A DNA stretch of 24,114 nt, from contig JAJRVM010000091.1 in assembly GCA_024277285.1 (NCBI GenBank), forward strand, positions 1 through 24,114, in the 5' to 3' direction. How positions within the stretch are numbered: the first letter of the stretch is position 1; every line of letters starts with the position of its first letter. The position numbers were made by a program, and so were the translations under genes. The notes below the pieces were generated by a model. The model had not been told where the DNA came from. It ran no database searches and saw only the letters and a list, made by a program, of their open reading frames with translations. This DNA comes from Planctomycetota bacterium. Its GTDB lineage: Bacteria; Planctomycetota; Planctomycetia; Pirellulales; Pirellulaceae. Shown here one piece after another: positions 7,629-14,930 of this stretch.

Positions 7629-9088
7629 GGTGCAGCCTCCATCGGCAGGAATACGGAGAAACAACTTCCCTGGCCTGATTCGCTTTCCACGGCGATCCAG
7701 CCACCGTGCTCGCGTACCATACCGTAGGCGATGGACAGTCCCAGCCCGGTCCCGTCACCGACATCCTTGGTGGTAAAGAACGGTTCGAAGATCTGTTCTT
7801 TGATTTCTGGCGAGATGCCGTCGCCCCGATCGCATACGGCTAGCCGCGCGTAGACTCGTTCAGGTCCATTCGCATCTTCGGGCGGTTTGGCCGTGACCTG
7901 TTCGATCGTCAGTTCGACTTGACCGCCATTGGGCATCGCTTCGACCGCATTGACGATCAAGTTGGTCAGTACTTGCTGGATCTGGCCGGCATCGAGGTTT
8001 AGGGCGAGCTTGTCAGGTGTCTGGACCAGCGCGATGCCGCAATCGCGTTTTTCCGCGATCGGCGCCAGCAGTTGGATGGTTTGTCGAGTGAGGTTGGGAA
8101 GGTCGACGGTCTTGCATTGAGGCGTGTTGCGGCGCGCGAAGTCGAGCAGTTGGCGGATGATGGTCGCGATGCGATCCGCTTCGCTCTTGATCGTCAAGGC
8201 GCTCTTGCGTGTCTCTTCCGCGTTCAGTCGTCCGGAAGCGATCAGGGCAGCGCGGCCGCTGACCACATTCAAGGGCGTCCCCAGTTCGTGCGCGATCCCA
8301 GCGGCCAATCTGCCGACGGTGCGCAGTCGGTCGGCGTGCCGCAGTTGATCGAGTGCCGCCACGCGCGCCTTGGCTTCGACGTCAATCCGCTGTTGAGCGG
8401 TTTGCAGCTGGCCGCACATCGAGTTCAAAGCGTCTGCCAGTTCGCCGAATTCATCTTTGCGTCGCAGTTGCAGTGGGCCGGTTAGGTCGCCTTCGCCGAT
8501 GCGCCGCGTCTTTTCGATCAAACGCCGCAGGGGCCGGCCAATCCACGCACCGCCGATGGCGATGACCATCACTGCGCCGAGCATGGCGGTGGCACCGATG
8601 AGGATCATGGCGTGCAGGGCGAAGTAGGCGGAGTTGCGCGCCGCGTGTTCGATCGGTTCGGCGATTTCGATCGCCGCGGGCCGCGTGTCGATCGCCAGCC
8701 GAGCGTAGGTGCAGAGATGTTCCTTGCCGCTGGAATCACGGTAATACTCGGAACGAGCGTGTCGGAGCTGGAGTGTGGTGAAATCGATACTGGCATTGAG
8801 CGGGGCACTGGCGTTTGGACGCTCGACATCAAAATAGACGATTCGCACGCTGATGGTGTCACGCAGTTCGTCAATCTCTTTGAGTGCCGCCAACGCTCGT
8901 TGCTGGCCGCCGAGCTCCCAGAGGTCTTCGATGATGTGAGAAACGGTGGTGCTCAGCTGCGTCGCGTCACCGCGCATATCGAGCGTCATCTCTTCGTTCT
9001 CGTGCCGCAGCATGGCGAATTCGGCGATGACCATCAACAACAAGACGCCAAGGAGCAGGACGGCGGTAATTTTGGCGGTAAGTCGCAT
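7610..9088 (-). CDS. Membrane sensor histidine kinase (NtrB/AtoS/ZraS-like)
   Basis: This 492-residue sensor autophosphorylates and passes phosphate to the regulator encoded next. It has a transmembrane segment at about 7-27, then an extracytoplasmic sensor region of about 130 residues without a domain I recognise. A second transmembrane segment lies at about 157-180. A HAMP linker follows (about 183-235, with the KDEFGELADALN end), then a short coiled region. HisKA carries His267 in AAGIAHELGTPLN, and HATPase_c (about 375-488) has N-box NLIVNAVEAMPNGG, DRGDGI, EPFFTTK and GTGLGLSI motifs. The ATG at 9088 has AGAGG seven bases upstream. A sigma-54 promoter lies about 130 bases upstream, so the operon is probably activated by its own product. 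The signal sensed cannot be deduced. Confidence 0.95.
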   Translation of the reverse strand: MRLTAKITAVLLLGVLLLMVIAEFAMLRHENEEMTLDMRGDATQLSTTVSHIIEDLWELGGQQRALAALKEIDELRDTISVRIVYFDVERPNASAPLNASIDFTTLQLRHARSEYYRDSSGKEHLCTYARLAIDTRPAAIEIAEPIEHAARNSAYFALHAMILIGATAMLGAVMVIAIGGAWIGRPLRRLIEKTRRIGEGDLTGPLQLRRKDEFGELADALNSMCGQLQTAQQRIDVEAKARVAALDQLRHADRLRTVGRLAAGIAHELGTPLNVVSGRAALIASGRLNAEETRKSALTIKSEADRIATIIRQLLDFARRNTPQCKTVDLPNLTRQTIQLLAPIAEKRDCGIALVQTPDKLALNLDAGQIQQVLTNLIVNAVEAMPNGGQVELTIEQVTAKPPEDANGPERVYARLAVCDRGDGISPEIKEQIFEPFFTTKDVGDGTGLGLSIAYGMVREHGGWIAVESESGQGSCFSVFLPMEAAPCKDES

Positions 9089-9219
9089 TGATGGCCTCTT
9101 GTCGGGCGGAAAATGGACCGTGGCAGGTTGAGGAAACGGATTTGGCCCGCGATGCTGTCACCAGACGCTTGCCGAAACCGAGCGGCTGCGACACATCACC
9201 TGAGTGTACTGACCTGGCG

Positions 9220-9235
9220 TGCAATTGTCGTGCCG
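9220..9235 (-). promoter_or_regulatory. Sigma-54 promoter of the kinase/response-regulator operon
   Basis: On the minus strand the site reads CGGCACGACAATTGCA, with GG and GC separated by 10 bases. It shares the 15-mer GGCACGACAATTGCA with the htrA promoter and differs from consensus only in the first T. The predicted start is near 9209, giving a leader of about 120 bases. The operon encodes a sigma-54 activator, which fits autoregulation. Confidence 0.75.
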
Positions 9236-9354
9236 GGGCGGAATAAAAATAGAGTGTGTGGCGCACTTGATGCGGCTTTGTTCAAGTCGCGTTGTTCGAG
9301 TTGGGCGAGCTGACCGAGTGGCAGTGCGCGTTGCAGGCCAGATGTTTTGCTCGG

Positions 9355-9867
9355 ATGGGGGAAATCAAGGTGCCGGATTTTTGGACGGAGAGTTTTCTGG
9401 GAACGCGCGGATCCTTCATGCTGGACCTGGTCAGCCTGGCGATGGTGGGCATCGTGCTGGTCCTGGCAGTCAGCGTTTTTTTGGTGCGGTGGCGGCGCGC
9501 TTATGCGGTCCACAAGTGGTGCCAATTGACGCTGGCCGCGTTGCTGGCGGTCACGGTGACCTTATTCGAGATCGATGTCCGCTTCATCACGGACTGGCAA
9601 GCGCGCGCCGAACTGTCACCCTATTTCGAGCGCGACAGGTGGAATGCTGTTTATACCTGCCTGTCGGTACATCTATGCTTTGCGATCCCGACTGCGCTGC
9701 TGTGGTTCGCCGTGATTCTGCAGGCACTGCGGCGTTTCCCCCGTCCGCCCGTACCCGGTCGCCACAGTCGCCACCACGTATTCTGGGGCAGGCTTGCCGC
9801 CTGTGGCATGGTCATGACCGCCGTGACCGGATGGCTGTTCTACTGGCTAGCCTTCGTTGCGGTGTGA
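9355..9867 (+). CDS. DUF420/CtaM-like four-helix membrane protein
   Basis: This 170-residue integral membrane protein has hydrophobic helices at about 22-44, 56-76, 100-124 and 145-167. Conserved-looking polar residues sit at membrane edges: His53 in AVHKW, Asp74, His106, and a His-rich loop GRHSRHH before the last helix. Size and pattern match the DUF420 family, to which the cytochrome oxidase assembly factor CtaM (YozB) belongs; the oxidase link is family knowledge, not shown here. I choose ATG 9355 because PDFWTESFLGTRGSFMLD looks like the native N-terminus. An upstream TTG at 9292 is in frame, and no strong Shine-Dalgarno distinguishes them. Its 3' end overlaps convergent leuA by 21 bases. 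Confidence 0.75.
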   Translation: MGEIKVPDFWTESFLGTRGSFMLDLVSLAMVGIVLVLAVSVFLVRWRRAYAVHKWCQLTLAALLAVTVTLFEIDVRFITDWQARAELSPYFERDRWNAVYTCLSVHLCFAIPTALLWFAVILQALRRFPRPPVPGRHSRHHVFWGRLAACGMVMTAVTGWLFYWLAFVAV

Positions 9868-11385
9868 AGGATTGACGATGATGCGATTGACCGCATTCAG
9901 CAGTGCCTTGACGGTCGCTTCGACGGTATCGGTCGATACGCCGAGGCCTCGGTACGAGCGACCATCGTGTTCGATTTCGAGTGACGCTTCCCCCAGGGCG
10001 TCTTGGCCGATCGTGGCGCTGCGCACCTGATAGTCTTTGCAGACCAATTCGAGTCCCGTGATTTGCTCGACAGCCCGGAACGCCGCATCGATGGGGCCGT
10101 CGCCGGTAGTGACTTCCTTGGTGATCGCTTCGCCACCGTTCTGGAGCGTCATTTTGACATACGGCACGTCGCCGGTGCGTGAAACGACTTCAAAACTGAC
10201 CAGCTTCCAATGTTCTTGAGTGGCGCCGTGCAACAGCTGTTCGATCAACGCGACAATATCGCCGTCGTAGATCTCTTTCTTCTTGTCGGCCAACGCCTTG
10301 AAATCTTCGAAGACCTGTTGCAGTTGTTCGCCGGTGAGTCGAAACCCGAGTGTCTTGGCGCGATCGGCCAGCGCGGCGCGACCGCTGTGCTTGCCCAGCA
10401 CCAGGTCGGTTTGAGCGAAGCCAACGTCCTCGGGACGCATGATCTCGTACGTCGTTCGTTCCTTGAGCATGCCATCCTGGTGGATACCGGCCTCGTGCGC
10501 AAACGCATTGCGGCCGACGATCGCCTTGTTACGTTGGACCTTCAGGCCAGTGATTCCCGAAACCAGGCGACTGGTCGGGACGAGTCGCCTGGTTTCAATG
10601 TTGGTATCAAACGGGTAAACGTCGCGTCGCGTCCGCATCGCCATGACAACTTCTTCGAGCGAACAGTTGCCGGCGCGTTCGCCGAGTCCATTGATGGTGC
10701 ATTCGATTTGACCGGCACCGTTGGAGACGGCGGCCAGACTGTTGGCTACCGCCAAGCCGAGATCGTTGTGACAGTGGATGCTGATGACCGCTTGGTCGAT
10801 GTTCGGAACACGATTGATCAGCATGGCAATCGTGTCTCCCATCTGATTTGGAGTGGCGTAACCGACCGTATCGGGAATATTGACGGTCGTGGCGCCGGCG
10901 TCGATGGCCGCTTCGACAACGCGACACAGAAAATCATGCTCGGTGCGTACCGCATCTTCGGGTGAGAATTCGATGTCGTCGCAGTAGCTTGCCGCCAGCT
11001 TGACGCTTTCAACCGCGCGCGCCACGATCTCGTCACACGACATCTTCAATTTGAATTCGCGGTGGATCGCGCTGGTCGCCAGGAACACGTGGATGCGTGC
11101 TCGTTCGGCGACCTTTAACGCCTCCCAAGCTCGTTCAATATCTTTCGTGTTGGAGCGAGCCAATCCACACACGGTGGTGTTGCGGATCGCGCCGGCAATC
11201 TCCCGGACCGCTTCAAAGTCACCCTGTGAGGCGATCGGGAATCCAGCTTCGAGCACATCGACGCCGAGGTCTTGCAGCGATTGAGCGATTTCCAGTTTTT
11301 CGGTCAGATTCATGCTGGCGCCCGGCGATTGTTCGCCATCGCGCAGTGTCGTGTCGAAAATAGTAATGCGGCGTCGCTCGGTCAT
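9847..11385 (-). CDS. leuA: 2-Isopropylmalate synthase
   Basis: This 512-residue enzyme condenses acetyl-CoA with 2-ketoisovalerate to give 2-isopropylmalate, the first committed step of leucine synthesis. The catalytic TIM barrel starts with DTTLRDGEQSPGASM (about 11-25). Metal ligands His204 and His206 lie in ISIHCHNDLG, and the NGLGERAGNCSLEEV stretch follows. The C-terminal LeuA allosteric domain (about 390-505) is complete, so leucine feedback inhibition is expected. The ATG at 11385 has AAGGG eight bases upstream; 27 further in-frame codons upstream show no family similarity. It stands alone, without leuBCD nearby. A leucine-rich leader peptide and attenuator hairpin precede it, indicating control by leucine supply. 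Confidence 0.97.
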   Translation of the reverse strand: MTERRRITIFDTTLRDGEQSPGASMNLTEKLEIAQSLQDLGVDVLEAGFPIASQGDFEAVREIAGAIRNTTVCGLARSNTKDIERAWEALKVAERARIHVFLATSAIHREFKLKMSCDEIVARAVESVKLAASYCDDIEFSPEDAVRTEHDFLCRVVEAAIDAGATTVNIPDTVGYATPNQMGDTIAMLINRVPNIDQAVISIHCHNDLGLAVANSLAAVSNGAGQIECTINGLGERAGNCSLEEVVMAMRTRRDVYPFDTNIETRRLVPTSRLVSGITGLKVQRNKAIVGRNAFAHEAGIHQDGMLKERTTYEIMRPEDVGFAQTDLVLGKHSGRAALADRAKTLGFRLTGEQLQQVFEDFKALADKKKEIYDGDIVALIEQLLHGATQEHWKLVSFEVVSRTGDVPYVKMTLQNGGEAITKEVTTGDGPIDAAFRAVEQITGLELVCKDYQVRSATIGQDALGEASLEIEHDGRSYRGLGVSTDTVEATVKALLNAVNRIIVNPSHRNEG

Positions 11386-11552
11386 GGCCGGAACCCTTGT
11401 AACAATATGCGAATGACAATCTGCGAAACAACGGAAAGCGTGTGACAAAACTGTCCCGTGAACCATCCCAATCCGTACACGATGACGCGTTGAAACAATT
11501 GTGTCGTGCGTTGTGCGTCAGGTGTGTTGGAATTACGTTAGCGGTCAAAACG

Positions 11553-11590
11553 AAAAAAGCCCCGAGGCAAAGTACAGGCCTCGGGGCTTT
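11553..11590 (-). terminator. Attenuator terminator in the leuA leader
   Basis: A perfect 13-bp stem pairs AAAGCCCCGAGGC (11556-11568) with GCCTCGGGGCTTT (11578-11590) around a 9-base loop. On the minus strand it is followed by an uninterrupted run of T to 11553, making a strong intrinsic terminator. It lies about 170 bases before the leuA ATG and 37 bases after the leader-peptide stop, so it would end transcription before the structural gene. Confidence 0.85.
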
Positions 11591-11641
11591 GGGTTATAAG
11601 CGTCTGGCAACGACAATAAACCTTCCCTACGGCCTGCCTTT
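11569..11641 (-). promoter_or_regulatory. Predicted antiterminator pairing of the leu attenuator
   Basis: The last codons of the leader peptide contain AAAGGCAGGCC (11641-11631 on the minus strand). This can pair with GGCCTGTACTTT (11580-11569), using six contiguous G-C-rich pairs plus four A-T/G-C pairs. The second strand overlaps the 5' arm and loop of the terminator, so the two structures exclude each other. A ribosome at the stop codon would mask AAAGGCAGGCC; one stalled at the early Leu codons would leave it free. Confidence 0.65.
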
Positions 11642-11686
11642 AGCAAGCAACAGCGACAACGGGAGAAGGTAAAGTCTGGTTGCCAT
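11627..11686 (-). CDS. leuL: Leucine-rich leader peptide of leuA attenuation
   Basis: The 19-residue frame reads MATRLYLLPLSLLLAKGRP and ends in TAG. Seven of residues 5-14 are leucine, using CTT, CTC, TTG and CTG codons. It lies directly upstream of a terminator hairpin and of leuA, the arrangement of enterobacterial leuL. No strong Shine-Dalgarno is seen, and ACCACT precedes the ATG. Its sequence need not be conserved; its job would be to stall ribosomes when charged leucyl-tRNA is scarce. It is too short for ordinary gene finders. The symbol is assigned by position and composition. Confidence 0.75.
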   Translation of the reverse strand: MATRLYLLPLSLLLAKGRP

Positions 11687-11807
11687 AGTGGTAAATCGAA
11701 TTCTGGTAATCAAGGTGCTGGGGCTCGGGTGCTCGACGGACCAATCCGTTTGGGTGCAGAGCACCTGTGGGGCGTGCCGACGAGCTTACTCGTCAATCTA
11801 ATTATCG

Positions 11808-11836
11808 ACTCTACGGTACGAAACGCTTGAGGTCAA
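11808..11836 (-). promoter_or_regulatory. Candidate sigma-70 promoter of the leu leader
   Basis: Minus-strand TTGACC (11836-11831) is separated by 17 bases from TAGAGT (11813-11808). The -35 half lies inside an 8-bp inverted repeat ACGCTTGA-GG-TCAAGCGT (11823-11840) that could be an operator. The predicted start near 11800 would give a leader RNA of about 115 bases before the leucine-rich peptide. Confidence 0.45.
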
Positions 11837-11927
11837 GCGTGGAACATGTGCCCGGTGAGTTCACGCGGGCGCCCTGGGGCGAACGCGCCGGCCGTTGGCC
11901 GGGCAATTATCCGTTCGCGTGGGCTGC

Positions 11928-13391
11928 TCAAGGTGCCTCGTCGGAGTTGGCGCGGCCATTAAGGACGCGGCTGATGCGCGGGCGTGCCGTGGGTGGCCGT
12001 TCGGGGCCCGCTGCCGCAGGCTTCTTTGCCGGACGCTGTTCGACGCAATAGAGGTTGTCGTAGGTGCGGATGAAAATCTGACCCTCGGAAAAGGCCAATG
12101 ACGCCCCCATGCGTTTCTTGATCGGATTCTGAGCCAAGACCAGGCACTCGGTCATGTCCGGTTTCAGGACGAATGTGGTGCCGTGCGAGTCATTGACGTA
12201 GATGCGCTGGTCGGCATAGCACATGCTGCTCCACGAGGTGGCGACCCCCAAACGGTGCTTCCACAGGATGTCGCCCGTCGCCAGTTCCATGCACCAGGCT
12301 ATTCCCTGCTCATTGAGTACGTACACGCAGTCGTCGACAACGATCCCCGAACCGATCCGTTGGGGAGTTTTTTCGGCGTGGAGCCACAGGCGGCGCGTGG
12401 CCGTGACATCTCCCTGCCCTCCAAGGGAGACGGCCAACGTGGGACCATGGTTGCCGGACATCGCCACCACCACGCTCGCGGTCTCCACTCGATCGGCAAT
12501 CGCCTCGGCGGACCCGGCAACACTACGGTTGGCAACACTATCAGCGAGAACACTACCGCTGGGGCCGGTTGAGGAGGTGGGAACCGAATGGGGCGAATCG
12601 CCGCAAATCGGGCTGGTGTAAACCAGCTTTCCCAGGCCAGCACATGACCACTGCGGTTGACCGGTGAGCGGATCGAGCGCGAAGAGTTTCGTCGGCAGGC
12701 TGACCAGCAGCGAGTCCGTGTCGCCGTGTGACACGACCAGCGGCGTGCTCCATGAACCAACGTAATCGTCCGGCTTTTGTGAGGCCATGCCAGGCAGTTG
12801 TCGGCGCCAACGCTGTGTGCCGGTGCGTTTGTCGACGGCCAACATAAAACTATGCACACCGGGGCCACAATTCAAAACGACCAAGTCTTGGTAAATCACG
12901 GGACTCGAGGCGCTGCCCCAAATGTGTTTGAATCGGCCCAAGTCTTCTTGCCAAAGCCGTGCGCCATCGAGGTCGTACGCAAACAGGCCCGCCGACCCGT
13001 GCCAGACGACAACGCGTTGGCCATCGGAAACCGGGGACGACGAGCAGTAGGGATTGGCGACATGGGTCGATTCTTCTTGGGCATAATCGACATCATGCCT
13101 CCACAGCATGGTCCCGTCTTTTCGGTTGAGGCAGAGAAGGGTGCGGCGGTGGCCGTTTCGACTGGCGCAACTGACAAAGACGCGGTTGCCCACGATGATC
13201 GGTGTGGCGTTGCCGGGACCTGGGAGCTTAGCGACCCATTCGATGTTTTCACTGGCGGACCAATTGAGTGGAAAGCCGGTGTCGCGGCTATAGCCATTTG
13301 CCGTTGGGCCGCGCCAGGCGGGCCAATCTTCGGCCTGCAGTGGCAGCACTGCTAGCAACAGCAACGTGGCAACAAGCGGTATGTGGCGCAT
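11928..13391 (-). CDS. Secreted PQQ-type beta-propeller protein
   Basis: This 487-residue protein has a Sec signal peptide (MRHIPLVATLLLLAVLPLQA, cleavage after LQA) followed by EDWPAWRGPTANG. That opening is typical of planctomycete outer-membrane-assembly or alcohol-dehydrogenase-like propellers annotated as BamB/PQQ-binding-like. Repeated blades of the form LLCLNRKDGTMLWRHD, LFAYDLDGARLWQEDL, LAVDKRTGTQRWRRQL and LFALDPLTGQPQW each place Asp-x-x-Gly before Trp. No catalytic residues of a quinoprotein dehydrogenase or other enzyme can be assigned, so a structural or binding role is likelier. The ATG at 13391 is chosen because the signal peptide begins there; an upstream GTG at 13460 would bury it. 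A Shine-Dalgarno is not apparent. The C-terminal tail is Arg/Pro/Ala rich. Confidence 0.88.
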   Translation of the reverse strand: MRHIPLVATLLLLAVLPLQAEDWPAWRGPTANGYSRDTGFPLNWSASENIEWVAKLPGPGNATPIIVGNRVFVSCASRNGHRRTLLCLNRKDGTMLWRHDVDYAQEESTHVANPYCSSSPVSDGQRVVVWHGSAGLFAYDLDGARLWQEDLGRFKHIWGSASSPVIYQDLVVLNCGPGVHSFMLAVDKRTGTQRWRRQLPGMASQKPDDYVGSWSTPLVVSHGDTDSLLVSLPTKLFALDPLTGQPQWSCAGLGKLVYTSPICGDSPHSVPTSSTGPSGSVLADSVANRSVAGSAEAIADRVETASVVVAMSGNHGPTLAVSLGGQGDVTATRRLWLHAEKTPQRIGSGIVVDDCVYVLNEQGIAWCMELATGDILWKHRLGVATSWSSMCYADQRIYVNDSHGTTFVLKPDMTECLVLAQNPIKKRMGASLAFSEGQIFIRTYDNLYCVEQRPAKKPAAAGPERPPTARPRISRVLNGRANSDEAP

Positions 13392-13515
13392 AGGTATTAT
13401 TCGATCACTGTGTATGGCGCGATGACGCAATTCGTATGGGAAGAACGTCGGGCGATGCACGGTGCGACGTCAAAACCCCATGCAATACGGTCTCCTGTCG
13501 GCGAGATATCCATGG

Positions 13516-13590
13516 GCGCCAAGTGCTGCGGCGCCAAGTGCTGCGGCGCCAAGTGCTGCGGCGCCAAGTGCTGCGGCGCCAAGTGCTGCG
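13516..13590. repeat. Five perfect 15-bp tandem repeats
   Basis: GCGCCAAGTGCTGCG is repeated five times without a mismatch. Junctions create GGCGCC palindromes, and GCGCC/GGCGC arms allow repeated small hairpins. Because 15 is a multiple of three, all six frames stay open across it (for example Ala-Lys-Cys-Cys-Gly on the plus strand). It lies about 125 bases upstream of the PQQ protein start. I regard the frames through it as incidental. Confidence 0.9.
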
Positions 13591-13791
13591 GTGGCACGTC
13601 CAACGGGGGTTGGGCGAAATCGGGTTTCGGAGGGCTGGAATACCAGTGTTCAGAGGGCTCGGGGTAAAGTGGGGGTGCAAAGCTGCCTAGCCAAATGGGT
13701 CGATCCATTGTACACAGGACCGTGGGCTGGCTAAACAGTTGCACTGCGGGGACTGGAAAGAAATCCCCTGAGATGACGAAAAACGGGCGTT

Positions 13792-14025
13792 ATGACTGGC
13801 GAACAGTTCGACTTGAGCAGCGACCCGCCTTGGGACGATAGGGCGAATAACCGGGACGGGCTTCCGTATTTGGGCGTTTGTTTCGCCTGTTGCGGTGTCT
13901 ACGCAAGGGTTTACGCGAATCGAGCTCGCACGTATTACATTGGTCATTGTCCACGATGTGCTCGGCGGGTCCAGTTCCGAATCGGTCCCGGCGGGAGCGA
14001 AAACAGGTTTTTCACTGCGTATTGA
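13792..14025 (+). CDS. Small zinc-ribbon-like protein, conserved type
   Basis: The 77-residue product has an acidic N-terminal half (FDLSSDPPWDD) and a C-terminal half carrying CFACC and HCPRC. These are two cysteine knuckles about 20 residues apart, as in a zinc ribbon. The ending RIGPGGSENRFFTAY and the overall build match small uncharacterised proteins I recall from planctomycetes. The function is unknown; nucleic-acid or protein binding through the ribbon is possible. The ATG at 13792 follows a weak purine tract, and no strong Shine-Dalgarno is visible. A 383-base spacer separates it from the next gene on the same strand, so co-transcription is uncertain. Confidence 0.75.
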   Translation: MTGEQFDLSSDPPWDDRANNRDGLPYLGVCFACCGVYARVYANRARTYYIGHCPRCARRVQFRIGPGGSENRFFTAY

Positions 14026-14408
14026 GCTAGAACGGGATTTCGCGTACTATTCGCCGGCGCCGTGTCAGCCGATCGCTCGAGAACGTGTCTTGGAGTTTGC
14101 TGAGCAGGCGGCTCGGAGCCGAATATCTCGGAGCCGAAGATCGCTTGGTCTTGCTCCGCAATAGAGGTTGAAACCGAACCGATTGTGCGTTGGGAACCAT
14201 TTATGTATCTGTTTGGCCATCTGAAGTAGGGTGGCTTTCGGTCGGAAGGCGGGCCGCGCGAACTGGATCAGCAAAGCGATTTTGCCAACCTGAGCGTTAT
14301 TGTAATTTGCTAGCTTTCGCCGCCTACCGACCTTCTCGGTTGCTTCATTTGGCTAAAGTGTTACCCATTTACAAGACAGGTTCTAACTCGAAACGCGACT
14401 GAATCCTC
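14026..14408. other. Spacer without a gene
   Basis: No supported gene is seen. The spacer contains a short duplicated motif CTCGGAGCCGAA near 14114-14143 that also forms CGGCT/AGCCG hairpins. I see no clear promoter or terminator. Confidence 0.5.
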
Positions 14409-14897
14409 ATGCTCGATTTTCAAGTGCAACGATTCACGCGCCGCTGTTGTGAGACGGAACGGCAATTTGAGCCGGGCGACACGGTCTATTCCGTCCTGTT
14501 GGCCCAAGGTGGTGACGTCATTCGCAAGGACTACAGCCAGCAGGCCTGGAGTGGCCCACCCGAGGGCTCGATAGGCTGGTGGAAATCGCAAGTGCCTGAT
14601 GCGCATGCGGCCAAGATGCACTGGGCTCCCAATGACGTAATTCTGCATTATTTCGAGCAACTGGAAGACTGTGCCGAGAAGGCGGACATGCGCTATGTGC
14701 TGGCACTGTTAATGATCCGGCGGCGTATCGTTCGGCTGGAAGACACGGAAACCGATGACGGTCAGGGCGAGGTGTTTGTGCTGTACTGTCCGCGTAACGA
14801 ACGCGAGTACCGGGTGAAGGTTGTTGTTCCGCCGGAGCCAAGGATTGGCGAGATTCAGAACGAGTTGGCTGAGTTGTTGTTTGCTGACAAGACCTAG
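14409..14897 (+). CDS. Conserved protein of unknown function
   Basis: The 162-residue soluble protein has no signal peptide or membrane segment. Its N-terminus contains Cys14, Cys15 and a following Gly-Asp segment, suggestive of an incomplete metal-binding knuckle. The body includes GPPEGSIGWWKSQVPD, MRYVLALLMIRRRIVRLEDTE and a C-terminal ELAELLFAD helix. I recall proteins with the same order of motifs in other planctomycetes but no assigned function. The following lipoprotein gene begins 33 bases after its stop (TTG at 14931), so the two probably form an operon. Confidence 0.8.
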   Translation: MLDFQVQRFTRRCCETERQFEPGDTVYSVLLAQGGDVIRKDYSQQAWSGPPEGSIGWWKSQVPDAHAAKMHWAPNDVILHYFEQLEDCAEKADMRYVLALLMIRRRIVRLEDTETDDGQGEVFVLYCPRNEREYRVKVVVPPEPRIGEIQNELAELLFADKT

Positions 14898-14930
14898 CCG
14901 CGCAGAGCTCTGTTGAGCAAGGATGCTACC

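Noticed and set aside
11498..11514. CAATTGTGTCGTGC near leuA as a fourth sigma-54 site
   Set aside because: It resembles the other sites, but the -24 GG is absent and the spacing is wrong.
13383..13744. Frames through the 15-bp repeat giving Ala-Lys-Cys-Cys-Gly or His-Leu-Ala-Pro-Gln repeats
   Set aside because: Because the unit is a multiple of three, all frames stay open. No start signals or flanking domain support a metallothionein-like or repeat protein.
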